Positions 33,784 to 41,959 of a DNA stretch of 64,000 nt are shown here, piece by piece. Position 1 is the first letter of the stretch, and each line of letters begins with the position of its first letter. The notes under the pieces were generated by a model. It did no database searches and was not told the origin of the DNA. It saw only the letters and a list, made by a program, of their open reading frames with translations. Source of the stretch: Actinomadura citrea (lineage in GTDB: Bacteria; Actinomycetota; Actinomycetes; Streptosporangiales; Streptosporangiaceae); assembly GCF_013409045.1 (NCBI RefSeq), contig NZ_JACCBT010000001.1, positions 3,100,001-3,164,000 on the forward strand, in the 5' to 3' direction. The translations under genes and the position numbers were made by a program.

Positions 33784-35636
33784 CCGGCCCCACGCCCGGC
33801 CCGGCGACCGACCCGATCCTGCTGGAGATCGTCGAGGGGACGCTGGCGTCGGTGGAGCGCGAGGTCGAGACGGCCATCGCCCGCACCGCCCGCTCGCCGA
33901 TGATCCGCGACGCGCACGACTTCCGCGCCGGGATCCACGACCGCCGCCTGCGCAAGCTGACCGGACGGTCCTATTCGGCGCTCGTCCAGCCGGTCGCCCG
34001 CGACTTCCCGCCGGACGAGATGCGGCCCGGCGACGTGTTCTTCCACAACGACGTCTACCTGTCCGAAGGCGGCATCGGGCACCTGCCCGACCTGTGCGTG
34101 ACGGTCCCGGTGTTCCACGAGGACGAGGTGGTCGCGTTCGTCCAGGCGTTCGGCCACCACGACGACATCGGCGGCGCCGTCCCCGGATCGATGCCGAGCC
34201 ACGCCCGCAGCGCGTTCGAGGAGGGCCTGATGGTCCCCCCGATCAAGTTGTGGGACCGGGGCGTGCCGAACCGCGCGGCGCTGACCATCATGACCCGCAA
34301 CTCGCGGATGCCCGACTCGCTCGCCGGCGACCTGGACGCCGAGTGCTCGGCGTGCCTGATGGGCGCCCGCCGCCTCGGCGAGCTGTTCGCCCGCTACGGC
34401 CGCGCCGACGTCGAGGCCTGCTTCGACGCGATCATCGACCGGACCACCGAGACGTTCCGCCGCGAACTGCTCGCCAAGATCCCGGACGGGACGTTCGTGT
34501 GGGAGGACTACGCCGAGCACGACGGCGTGGACCCGCCCCGCCTGCACGCCCAGCGCATCACGCTGACGGTCGACAAGGCCGCCGCCGTCCCGCTCGTCAT
34601 CGACTTCACCGGGACGTCCCCGCAGGCCAAGGGGCCCATCAACCACGCCGGCGACTACTCGGGCGGGGTCTTCCTGAAGAAGTGGCTGGCGCCCGTCCTG
34701 CGCAACCTCGCCGACACCCCCGAGCGGGCCGCCGAACTCGACGTCAACGAGGGCGTGGTGCCGCTCATCGAGATGCGGTTCCCGGAGAAGGGCACCCTGC
34801 TCACGCCCGTGTTCCCCGCCCCGACGAACGCCCGCACGTTCGTCATCCTGCGGCTGCTCGGCGTCCTCGCGGGCGTGCTGGCCAAGGCGACGGGCGGCCG
34901 GATGCCCGCCGACCAGGAGACGATCCGCTACACGGGCGTCTACGGCGAGGACGACCGCGGCCCCTACCTGATGCGGGAGGTGCTCGGCGGCGGCTCCGGC
35001 GGCCGCTACTACGCCGACGGCGAGGACACCATCCACGTCGTGCCCGACTCCCGCAACATCCCCGCCGAGTTCGCCGAGGCCCGCTGGCCGTTCGTCGTCG
35101 AACGCCTCGGCCTCGCCGTCGACTCGGGCGGGCCGGGGGAGCACCGCGGCGGCCTCGGCTACGACAAGCACATCCGGATGCTCCGCGACGCCCGCTACAT
35201 GTCGATCGCCGACCGCTCCATCCTGTCGTGCTGGGGCGTCAACGGCGGCCGCGCGGGACGTCCGTTCCGCGTCGACATCGACGGCGAGGAGATGGACGGC
35301 CTCGTCGACGACCGGCCCGTCCGCGCCGGGCAGGTCATCCGCATCCGCACGACCGGCGGGGGCGGCTGGGGCGACCCGCTGAACCGCGACCCGTCCCGCG
35401 TGGCCGCCGACGTCCGCGACGGCAAGGTCTCCCCGACCGGCGCCCGCGACGACTACGGCGTCGTCCTCACCGAGGACGCGCCGGCCGGCCGTTCCGTGGA
35501 CGCCGAGGCGACCGAGATCCTCCGCGCACGCCTCCGCGCCGAACGCGGCCCCGTCCCGTTCTTCGACCGAGGCCCCGGCTTCCCCGGACTCTCCGGCGGC
35601 GCGACCTCCGCCGACGTCGACGCCCTCGACCCCTGA
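33780..35636 (+). CDS. hyuB: Hydantoinase/oxoprolinase family protein, subunit B
   Basis: This 618-residue protein is the HyuB partner. It has DPILLEIVEGTLASVEREVE at the start, SPMIRDAHDFRAGI, MRPGDVFFHNDVYLSEGGIGHLPD with metal-site histidine, AFGHHDDIGGAVPGSMP, and TTGGGGWGDPLNRDPSRVA at the C-terminus. It starts at ATG 33780, overlapping hyuA by ATGA, so the complex is co-translated. The last 60 residues are more variable. The pair ends the catabolic region. The next gene on the plus strand is 1.7 kb away. Confidence 0.9.
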   Translation: MTGPTPGPATDPILLEIVEGTLASVEREVETAIARTARSPMIRDAHDFRAGIHDRRLRKLTGRSYSALVQPVARDFPPDEMRPGDVFFHNDVYLSEGGIGHLPDLCVTVPVFHEDEVVAFVQAFGHHDDIGGAVPGSMPSHARSAFEEGLMVPPIKLWDRGVPNRAALTIMTRNSRMPDSLAGDLDAECSACLMGARRLGELFARYGRADVEACFDAIIDRTTETFRRELLAKIPDGTFVWEDYAEHDGVDPPRLHAQRITLTVDKAAAVPLVIDFTGTSPQAKGPINHAGDYSGGVFLKKWLAPVLRNLADTPERAAELDVNEGVVPLIEMRFPEKGTLLTPVFPAPTNARTFVILRLLGVLAGVLAKATGGRMPADQETIRYTGVYGEDDRGPYLMREVLGGGSGGRYYADGEDTIHVVPDSRNIPAEFAEARWPFVVERLGLAVDSGGPGEHRGGLGYDKHIRMLRDARYMSIADRSILSCWGVNGGRAGRPFRVDIDGEEMDGLVDDRPVRAGQVIRIRTTGGGGWGDPLNRDPSRVAADVRDGKVSPTGARDDYGVVLTEDAPAGRSVDAEATEILRARLRAERGPVPFFDRGPGFPGLSGGATSADVDALDP

Positions 35637-35643
35637 GAGGGCC

Positions 35644-36003
35644 CTACCGCCTGGGTTCGCGCCCGGCGGCGAGCTCGGCGAAGACGTGGTCGGGGTCGTG
35701 CTGCATCCAGTACCGGAACATGAGCGAGACCCTGCCCCCGTCGTCGCCGAACGAACTGATCGGCCCGGACGCGTCCACGAGGAAGCGCGGCTCGTCCCAC
35801 TGCTGCGCCACGACCGCCAGTGGACGGTCGGCCACGAGAATCCACGTCGCCCGGCCCCCGGCGATCAAAGCGAGGAAGCGCCGTTCCAGGAGGCCCGCGA
35901 CCACATCGCCCAGGGACGTCTCGGGAGGCACGTCGAACCGCCGGGCGTGGGGCAGGACGTCGTCGCCCGCGGCCACGCTGCCGCGGTCCACCTCGACGAT
36001 CAA
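35644..36003 (-). CDS. Small protein of unknown function, coupled to a TPR/Sel1 protein
   Basis: This protein of about 119 residues was not recognised. It reads as a compact alpha/beta protein rich in hydrophobic strand segments (ERRFLALIAGGRATWILVADRPLAVVAQQW) and ends with a charged tail. The likely start is TTG 36003, which overlaps the stop of the upstream TPR gene (TTGA). The frame continues upstream inside that gene but the extra sequence is an antisense-like artefact. The coupling to the Sel1-type gene suggests the two proteins work together. It ends 7 nt after the convergent hyuB stop. Confidence 0.6.
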   Translation of the reverse strand: MIVEVDRGSVAAGDDVLPHARRFDVPPETSLGDVVAGLLERRFLALIAGGRATWILVADRPLAVVAQQWDEPRFLVDASGPISSFGDDGGRVSLMFRYWMQHDPDHVFAELAAGREPRR

Positions 36004-36743
36004 CGCTCGACCGCCGACCGGGCCCGCCAGGCCCGCGCCGCATCCGGGCGGCCCGTCTCCTCCATCAGGGCGGCCAGCCGCTCCATGGCGCCCGGGTGCC
36101 CCTTCCCGGCCGCGGCGGTGAGCCACACCTCGGCGTCCCGGACCTCGCCCGCCTCCATCTTCAGGCGCCCGAGATTGGCCATCCCGTCGGCGTTGCCCGC
36201 GTCGGCGGCCCGCCCGAACCAGTGCTCGGCGTCCTCCAGGTTCCCGTGCAGGACGTACTGGATCGCCAGATTGTTCATCGCGATGTCGACACCGGCGCTG
36301 GCCGCACGCCGGTACCAGTCCATCGCCTCTTCACGGCGCCCCGTACGCCCGAGCAGGGCGCCCAGGTCGTTCATCGCCAGCGCGTGGCCCGCCTCGGAGG
36401 CCCTGCGGTACCACCGCTCGGCCTCGTCCTGGCCCGGCGCGGACCGCCCCAGCTCGTACATGGCCCACAGGTCGCCGGTACGGGCGGCGCGCTCAAGCCA
36501 GCTCCGGGCGTCGCCGACGCGGCGCTCCTCCCAAGCGAGCCACACCATGCACTTGACCGCGGCGAGATCCCCGCCTTCGGCGGCCGGACGGAAGCAGTCC
36601 TCGGCCTCCGCGACCATCCCGAACCCGGCCAGCCGCGCACACCACAAGGACGCGGCGTCCGCGTCGTCCTCGGCCGCCGCGTGCCGCAACGCGATCCTCG
36701 CCGCGGGACCGATCCCCCGGGCGAGCTTCTCGTCAACGCTCAC
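36000..36743 (-). CDS. Sel1/TPR-repeat protein
   Basis: This 247-residue protein is made almost entirely of Sel1-like/tetratricopeptide repeats. Successive units of about 33-36 residues include AMYELGRSAPGQDEAERWYRRASEAG, AMNDLGALLGRTGRREEAMDWY and AMNNLAIQYVLHGNLEDAEHWF in sections. Such repeats form superhelical protein-binding scaffolds. No signal peptide or enzymatic domain is visible. GTG 36743 is the start. It is coupled to the small unknown gene downstream. The partner protein cannot be named from sequence. Confidence 0.8.
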   Translation of the reverse strand: MSVDEKLARGIGPAARIALRHAAAEDDADAASLWCARLAGFGMVAEAEDCFRPAAEGGDLAAVKCMVWLAWEERRVGDARSWLERAARTGDLWAMYELGRSAPGQDEAERWYRRASEAGHALAMNDLGALLGRTGRREEAMDWYRRAASAGVDIAMNNLAIQYVLHGNLEDAEHWFGRAADAGNADGMANLGRLKMEAGEVRDAEVWLTAAAGKGHPGAMERLAALMEETGRPDAARAWRARSAVER

Positions 36744-36823
36744 GCCCCCACGCTACTGAGGAAGACCGCTCCCTCCCACCGCTTCGCGGACCTCCATCGC
36801 GCTCATGAGGCACGGGCGAGGGC

Positions 36824-37249
36824 CTACGGGATGATCCGGGCCCAGACCCACTTGCCGCCGCCTGGATCGCGCGTCGCCCCGCACGCTGCGGACAGGACCT
36901 GGACGATGTGCAGCCCCCAACCGCCGTTGTCGTCGAACGCCTCCTCGGACAGGTCGAGATCATCGAGGGTGGGTTCGACCTTCGGCTCGGCGTGCGGAAG
37001 GTCGGGCGCGCCGTCCCACACGGCGATGATGACCCCGTGCACGTCCCGGCTGACCTGGAGCCGCAACTCCGCCCCCGGCGTCCGCTGCGCCGCGTTGGTG
37101 ACGAGCTCCGAGACGATGAGCAACGCGTCGTCAAGAACGTGCGAATAACCCCATTTATGAAAACGCGCCCCCGCAAGCGTCCGCGCCATCCCCACCGCCG
37201 CCGCGGACCCCATCAAGGGAATGATCACTTCTCCGGCCGCCGTCGCCAT
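36824..37249 (-). CDS. Anti-sigma-factor-like ATP-binding protein (HATPase_c)
   Basis: This 141-residue protein is a stand-alone GHKL ATPase. The N box reads IVSELVTNAAQR and the G box reads NGGWGLHIV, as in RsbW/SpoIIAB-type proteins and the AbaA/WhiJ-associated ATPases of actinomycetes. The ATG at 37249 has GAGG 7 nt upstream. It is divergent from a DUF5753-type regulator and its DUF397 partner, the typical three-gene arrangement around WhiJ-like regulators that influence development. It may sequester a sigma factor or the DUF397 protein. The intergenic operator described next would control both directions. Confidence 0.85.
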   Translation of the reverse strand: MATAAGEVIIPLMGSAAAVGMARTLAGARFHKWGYSHVLDDALLIVSELVTNAAQRTPGAELRLQVSRDVHGVIIAVWDGAPDLPHAEPKVEPTLDDLDLSEEAFDDNGGWGLHIVQVLSAACGATRDPGGGKWVWARIIP

Positions 37250-37311
37250 GGATGCCTCGCCCTCGCCTGAGCTTTGAACTTCCTGGGACAAGAATGACTG
37301 TCTCGCTCTAC

Positions 37312-37340
37312 TGTTTTGTGTTAGCGAACCCATACAAAAC
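37312..37340. promoter_or_regulatory. Inverted repeat between the ATPase and WhiJ-like genes
   Basis: GTTTTGTGT (37312-37320) and ATACAAAAC (37332-37340) pair in 8 of 9 positions around an 11-nt spacer. The AT-rich arms stand out in this GC-rich sequence. The repeat lies directly upstream of the AGGAG site of the regulator gene, so it is a good candidate for autorepression by the helix-turn-helix protein. Confidence 0.6.
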
Positions 37341-37350
37341 AGGAGTCTCG

Positions 37351-38166
37351 ATGACCGTCGTCCGCGACCCTCTTGAGCCGAAGATCTCCCTGTGGCACTT
37401 CCTGGCCTTCTACCTGCGGTTTCTGCGCGAGCGGGAGGGAATGTCGCTCGCTCAGTGCGGCAAGATCATCGATGTTGCGCGCTCGACTGTTTCGAATATC
37501 GAGGCGGGGCGACAACGGCCTCAGGAGGACCAGCTTGCGAGATTGGATGAACGGTATGGCACTGGAAGGCTATTGCAACTCTTGCTGTGGTATGCCCGAA
37601 ATACCCACGATCCTCACTGGGGACGTCAGCTAGTTCCATACGAGGAGCAGGCGACTGCGTTCAGGGCCTACCACGGAAAGTCGATTCCCAGACCGTTTCA
37701 AACCGAGGACTACATGCGTGCCCTGGCCATGGCAGGCGCCCCCAGTGATGCCGACGACACCGTCGCCAGGCGTCTGGCTCGTCAACAGGTCTTGCTCGAC
37801 CGGGAGAAGCCGCCGTTCTTCTACTTGATCCTGGAAGAGGAGGTGCTTCGCACCTCCGTCGGAGGTCCCCAGGTTATGAAGGCTCAGCTCGCACACCTTC
37901 GAGGGATGATGGACCTGCCCCAGGTCATTGTTCGCTTCGTTCAACCTGTGGCAGGTGCTCACGAAGGGTTCGACGGTCCCTTCCAGATCATCAGTCTGGA
38001 GCGCCGGGATATCGCGTTCGCGGGCGCCCAGTACGGCGGGCGGCTGATCGAAGCCCCAGGCGAGGTACGGGATCTTTGGGCTAGGTTCGACCGTATCGGT
38101 GCGAAGGCCCTTTCGGAGGATGCCTCGCGCGCCCTGGTCGAGCGGTACTTGGAGCAGGTCACATGA
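37351..38166 (+). CDS. XRE-family regulator with DUF5753 domain (WhiJ-like)
   Basis: This 271-residue protein has an N-terminal helix-turn-helix (about 20-70: LREREGMSLAQCGKIIDVARSTVSNIEAGRQRP) and a DUF5753 domain (about 95-265: PRPFQTEDYMRALAMAG, RRLARQQVLLDREKPPFFYLILEEEVLR, RFVQPVAGAHEGFDGPFQII). ATG 37351 has AGGAG 6 nt upstream. Its base composition is clearly less GC-rich than neighbours, as is often the case for these rapidly varying regulator pairs. It overlaps the DUF397 gene by ATGA. By analogy with WhiJ it probably represses developmental genes until relieved by its DUF397 partner. Confidence 0.92.
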   Translation: MTVVRDPLEPKISLWHFLAFYLRFLREREGMSLAQCGKIIDVARSTVSNIEAGRQRPQEDQLARLDERYGTGRLLQLLLWYARNTHDPHWGRQLVPYEEQATAFRAYHGKSIPRPFQTEDYMRALAMAGAPSDADDTVARRLARQQVLLDREKPPFFYLILEEEVLRTSVGGPQVMKAQLAHLRGMMDLPQVIVRFVQPVAGAHEGFDGPFQIISLERRDIAFAGAQYGGRLIEAPGEVRDLWARFDRIGAKALSEDASRALVERYLEQVT

Positions 38167-38357
38167 ACGTCCAATGGCGGAAGAGCACTCGTAGCAGCGG
38201 TGTCAACGATGAAGACTGCGTTGAGTTGAGGCGTCTTGCGTCAGGGGCCGGGGTCGGCGTGCGTGATTCCAAGGATCCGGATGGTGGTCACCTCGCGCTG
38301 AGCGTGGTGCAGTTCGCGGGGCTGGTCGAGCAGATCAAGGGGCGCCCGGAGCGGTGA
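38163..38357 (+). CDS. DUF397 small protein
   Basis: This 64-residue protein carries the DUF397 pattern: WRKSTRSSGVNDEDCVELRR, then VGVRDSKDPDGGHLALS and FAGLVEQIKG. The start overlaps the regulator stop (ATGA). DUF397 proteins are encoded next to DUF5753 regulators and are thought to act as their antagonists or co-regulators. Some behave like toxin-antitoxin partners, but toxicity is not shown by sequence. Confidence 0.92.
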   Translation: MNVQWRKSTRSSGVNDEDCVELRRLASGAGVGVRDSKDPDGGHLALSVVQFAGLVEQIKGRPER

Positions 38358-38379
38358 CGGTGGCTGGGCGGTGGGGCGG

Positions 38380-38814
38380 TCAGTTCGGTCGAGCGCCCGG
38401 GTGCCGGGTGCCGGGTTCGGCGAGCTCGATGATGTTGCCGAGGTTGTCGCTGATGAACGCGATGCGCTGACCGAGCTCCTCGATCGTCATGGGGCCGCCG
38501 AGCAGGCGCACGCCCAGGTCGCGCAGTTCGGTGACGACCGCGTCGAGGTCCGTGACGGCGAGGCAGAAGTGGTGCAGGCGCGCCGGGGCCATGCTCGACA
38601 GGATGTCCTCGATCGGCTCCTGGCGGACGGAGGCGACCGCCATCAATTCGATCTTGACGTCGCCGTGGACGAGGAAGACGAACGTCATTCCGGGGGAGTC
38701 GAACCGTCGGTCGACGGTGAAGCCGAGCGTCCGGGAGTACCAGGCGATGGTGGCGTCGAGGTCCTCTGGGGTGAGGTTGATGCCGACGTGATCATGGGAG
38801 AAGGAGAGGCTCAC
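38380..38814 (-). CDS. VOC-family (glyoxalase/dioxygenase superfamily) protein
   Basis: This protein of about 144 residues has two beta-alpha-beta-beta-beta units. The first starts FSHDHVGINLTPEDLDATIAWY with a metal-type His. The second starts LHHFCLAVTDLDAVVTEL. The C-terminal IAFISDNLGNIIELAE supplies the conserved Glu. This is the form seen in lactoylglutathione lyase-like and ring-cleaving relatives; substrate is unknown. GTG 38814 was chosen because it precedes the first strand. No good ribosome site is visible there. The next plus-strand gene ends 22 nt from its stop. Confidence 0.8.
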   Translation of the reverse strand: MSLSFSHDHVGINLTPEDLDATIAWYSRTLGFTVDRRFDSPGMTFVFLVHGDVKIELMAVASVRQEPIEDILSSMAPARLHHFCLAVTDLDAVVTELRDLGVRLLGGPMTIEELGQRIAFISDNLGNIIELAEPGTRHPGARPN

Positions 38815-38879
38815 GTGGTCAACTTCGCCGATGACCGGGCCCGCCGCAAGAGACGGATCAGCGGTAGGAACACGGGTAC

Positions 38880-39755
38880 CTAGAACGCTCGCCGGTGGTC
38901 CTCCAGCATGACGTCGAGGCGTTCGCGGAGCAGAGGGCGGTCGATTTCGTCGTACGCGCGGGCCCACAAGGGGTGGAGGTCCGGGAGGCGCTGTGTGTCC
39001 TCGTGGTAGGCGGCGGTGAGTCCCAGGAGAGCGCTCGCCGGGTAGCCCGCGTCGAGCATTCGGGAGGCGTCGGCCAGGATGCTGTCCGTCTCCCCTGTGA
39101 AGCAGGGGTACTCGTCGCCGAATGCGTCGTCCGGTGCGAGAACGCCGACGCCGATGCCGGACGGATCGGGTTCGTGGCGCCAGCCGGCCGGCGGCGCGAG
39201 ATCGAGTGGGACCTCCACGTCGCCGCCCTCAGGGTTGACCCCGTATTCCGGAGTGGGCCGGATGCCGAGCTCGGCCGACAGGCGTGCGACCTGGGCGCGG
39301 CGGCGCTCTCCTCCGATGCGCAGGGCGAGGGAGAGCAGGAAGGTGAGGCCGTCCAGGGTGTTCCGGCCGATGACGCCCAGCTCCTTGCGGCCGAAGGAGG
39401 CCACGGGATGATCGGTGCGCCCGAGTTCCGGTGCGGGGACCACCCATCCGACGCAGGTGCCGGTGCCGAGGTCCGCGAAGGGCAGGAGTTCCGGCACGGA
39501 CATGAACGGAACGTGGTGCCGGCGGGCCGCCTCCCCCGCGTAGCAGTACTCCCAGCCCTGGGGTGCGAGGGGCACCTCGCACAGGTCGAAGGGCAGGGCA
39601 AAGCTGGTCTGTACGCGTGAAGCGTCGTACAAGCCCTCCTCGTACAGGTCCGTCGTGAGAAACCCCTCCTCCCAGGCGATGTCGACCACCTTGGCGAGTG
39701 CGGGCGGGGTGGGGAACGGGAACAGGTCGTCGGTCCAGCGTGGTCGTGTCGTCAC
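38880..39755 (-). CDS. Protein of unknown function
   Basis: This protein of about 291 residues was not recognised. It is soluble, lacks a signal peptide and has no Cys clusters. Visible stretches include LPFDLCEVPLAPQGWEYC, GTGTCVGWVVPAPELG and LLGLTAAYHEDTQRLPDLH. The SWI/SMI1-immunity-like feel of the middle part (GTGTCVGWVVP, FGRKELGVIGRNTLDGL) may be chance. GTG 39755 starts it, with no clear ribosome site. It is alone between the VOC gene and the divergent phospholipase D-like gene. It could be a lone immunity-type protein, but no toxin partner is encoded near it. Confidence 0.65.
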   Translation of the reverse strand: MTTRPRWTDDLFPFPTPPALAKVVDIAWEEGFLTTDLYEEGLYDASRVQTSFALPFDLCEVPLAPQGWEYCYAGEAARRHHVPFMSVPELLPFADLGTGTCVGWVVPAPELGRTDHPVASFGRKELGVIGRNTLDGLTFLLSLALRIGGERRRAQVARLSAELGIRPTPEYGVNPEGGDVEVPLDLAPPAGWRHEPDPSGIGVGVLAPDDAFGDEYPCFTGETDSILADASRMLDAGYPASALLGLTAAYHEDTQRLPDLHPLWARAYDEIDRPLLRERLDVMLEDHRRAF

Positions 39756-40019
39756 GGACGGAGAGTGTCGCAGCCGCCTGTGACAGCCCGTGTGCCAGCC
39801 GGAGGAGCGTACGGCCGAGGCCCCTTGAGGCGACGGAACGATGAAGGCTGCGCGGGAACGCGGGCGCAGAAATGTCGCTTTGCTCTCAGCTTGTATGGAT
39901 TTGGCATGAAACGTGGATCCGGGGGGACTGATCCCGGCCGAGCAGCGATCGCTTTCGTGCTTTCGGTGTGACAGTGCGAGTTCGCTGATCGTCGGCCTGG
40001 TGTTAGGAGAAGAAGGCAG

Positions 40020-41234
40020 ATGACCGTGTCGCAGCAGGAGCCGACGCCCCCAGGAGACGACCTGCTCTCCTCTCCGTCCGACGACCGCGCGCACCGGATC
40101 CGCCGCGCCCTGGAGCGGCTGATCGGCGTGGCGGCGACGGAGGGCAATTCGGTGACGCCCCTGCGCAACGGGGATGAGATCTTCCCCCGGATGCTGGAGG
40201 AGATCGCCGGGGCGCGGAGCACCATCGACATGATGACCTACGTGTACTGGCGCGGGGACATCGCGCACCGGTTCGCCGACGCGCTGTCGGAGCGCGCCCG
40301 CGACGGGGTGCGGGTCCGGTTGCTCCTGGACGGCATCGGCGCCTGGCAGATCGAGAAAGACCTGGTGGAGCGGATGGAGCGGGCGGGCGTGACGGTCGCC
40401 TGGTTCCGCAAGCCCGTGTACGTGTCGCCGTTCAAGCAGAACCACCGTTGCCACCGCAAGGTGCTGGTGGTGGACGAGCAGGTGGCCTTCACCGGCGGGG
40501 TCGGCATCGCGGAGGAATGGGGCGGTGACGCCCGAGACGAGAGCGAGTGGCGCGACAGCCATTTCCGGGTCCGCGGGCCCGCGGTGGACGGGATCGCGGC
40601 CGCGTTCGCGCAGAACTGGGCCGAGTGCCACGACACGCTGTTCGACGACCGCGACCGTTTCATCGGCCATGAACCGGCCGGTGACGCCGTGGTGCAGGTG
40701 GTGCGAGGGTCGGCCAGCGTCGGCTGGCAGGACATGCAGACCCTCCTCCGCGTCGTCCTCCAGCTGGCCGAGCAGCGGCTACGGGTGGCCTCCGCCTATT
40801 TCGCCCCCGACGACTACTTCGTCGATCTGCTCTGCGAGACCGTCGCCCGCGGTGTCGAGGTGGAAATGCTCCTCCCCGGCCCGCACGCCGACAAGCGCGT
40901 GAGCCGCCTGGCGAGTCAGCGCCATTACGAGGACCTTTTGAAGTGCGGTGTGCGCATTCACCAGTTCCAGCCGTCGATGCTGCACACGAAAATCCTCACC
41001 ATGGACGGAATGGTCTCGCTCATCGGGTCCACGAACTTCAACCGGCGGTCGATGGATCATGACGAGGAGGTCATGCTCGCCGTGATCGACCAGGATCTGA
41101 CCGCGACCCTGGACGCCCATTTCGACGAGGACCTCGCCCGCAGCCGGCAGGTCGACCATGCGCGGTGGGCCCGGCGTTCGGTGAGGCAGCGCGCCAAGGA
41201 AATGTCGATCACGCCCATCCGCCGTTTCCTCTAG
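40020..41234 (+). CDS. Phospholipase D-like protein, cardiolipin synthase type
   Basis: This 404-residue protein has two HKD motifs: HRKVLVVDEQVAFTGGVGI (about residue 142) and HTKILTMDGMVSLIGSTNFN (about residue 323), the catalytic pair of the PLD superfamily. The intervening QVVRGSASVGWQDMQTLLRVV and the arrangement match bacterial cardiolipin synthase-like proteins, which join phosphatidyl groups. The N-terminal membrane helices of typical ClsA are missing, so it is closer to the soluble ClsB-like group. AGGAGAAG precedes the ATG. The 264-nt gap upstream holds several AT-rich patches, including TTGCTC and TATGGA, that could be promoter elements. Confidence 0.87.
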   Translation: MTVSQQEPTPPGDDLLSSPSDDRAHRIRRALERLIGVAATEGNSVTPLRNGDEIFPRMLEEIAGARSTIDMMTYVYWRGDIAHRFADALSERARDGVRVRLLLDGIGAWQIEKDLVERMERAGVTVAWFRKPVYVSPFKQNHRCHRKVLVVDEQVAFTGGVGIAEEWGGDARDESEWRDSHFRVRGPAVDGIAAAFAQNWAECHDTLFDDRDRFIGHEPAGDAVVQVVRGSASVGWQDMQTLLRVVLQLAEQRLRVASAYFAPDDYFVDLLCETVARGVEVEMLLPGPHADKRVSRLASQRHYEDLLKCGVRIHQFQPSMLHTKILTMDGMVSLIGSTNFNRRSMDHDEEVMLAVIDQDLTATLDAHFDEDLARSRQVDHARWARRSVRQRAKEMSITPIRRFL

Positions 41235-41883
41235 GCCCCGGGGACCGGTCGGCCGGCGTTCCGGGGAGGACCCTGAAGCGGTACGGGGTGAAGGTGGTGC
41301 CGTCCACGAGGAGGTCGCAGCGGTCGACGGTGGCGTCGGCGGTGAAGTGGGCCTGCTCGCGGACGGCCCAGTCCTCCCAGGCCCCGGCGTACTCGGGGCC
41401 GTCCCTGTCGAGGGCGCGGGCGCGGCGCAGGTCGTACGGTGCGTCGATCCAGATCCGGTAGGCGGCGGGCGCCTTCGCCCAGGCGGAGCCGACGCCCTCG
41501 ATGATCAGGACGGGCGCGGGCGGGACGCTCTCCTCGGGGCCGTAGCGGTCGTGGTGCCAGTCGTAGCGGCGCAGCACGACGGGGCGCCCGTCCCGCAGCG
41601 GGCCGAGCACCGCCTGCCGCAGGGGGCGCCACCAGGTGAGCGGGTCCGCGTCCCACGGCACCCGGAAGTCGTCCGACCGGACGACCGGGGCGCCGACCAG
41701 GACCTCAGCCAGGTGGCCCGCGAACGTGGACTTGCCCGCGCCGCTCGGGCCGTCCACGGCGACGATCCGCACCGGGCCGCAGGACGGCGGCAGCGCGAGC
41801 AGCCGCGCGGCGAGCGCGGGGTAGGTCACGCTGGAGCGGGCCCCACCGGGGTAGGACGCGGCAGACTGCGGCACGGACGGCAT
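41209..41883 (-). CDS. Uridine kinase-like P-loop protein
   Basis: This protein of about 224 residues starts with a nucleotide loop IVAVDGPSGAGKSTFAGHLA (about residues 40-60), then VVRSDDFRVPWDADPLTWWRPL, LIIEGVGSAWAKAPAAYRIWIDAP and an aspartate-rich C-terminal part. This is the pattern of the uridine kinase/phosphoribulokinase-like family often annotated as uridine kinase in actinomycetes. It may phosphorylate a nucleoside or a related alcohol. ATG 41883 was chosen. It overlaps the convergent phospholipase D gene by 26 nt. If it is a true uridine kinase it would fit the pyrimidine theme of the region, but this is weak evidence. Confidence 0.75.
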   Translation of the reverse strand: MPSVPQSAASYPGGARSSVTYPALAARLLALPPSCGPVRIVAVDGPSGAGKSTFAGHLAEVLVGAPVVRSDDFRVPWDADPLTWWRPLRQAVLGPLRDGRPVVLRRYDWHHDRYGPEESVPPAPVLIIEGVGSAWAKAPAAYRIWIDAPYDLRRARALDRDGPEYAGAWEDWAVREQAHFTADATVDRCDLLVDGTTFTPYRFRVLPGTPADRSPGPRGNGGWA

Positions 41884-41959
41884 ACTTCCAGGTGCCGGCC
41901 CCCTGAAGGAGCCGCCCCTCCAGACGGTCCCCCAGGAGCCCCCAGAAGGAGAACGTCCT

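Noticed and set aside
38163..38357. Toxin-antitoxin system
   Set aside because: DUF397/DUF5753 pairs are sometimes described this way, but nothing in the sequence shows a toxic activity, and the divergent ATPase fits a developmental regulator module better.
39765..39971. Small open frame of 68 codons upstream of the phospholipase D-like gene
   Set aside because: No ribosome site, no recognisable protein features and weak codon bias. The gap looks like promoter sequence.
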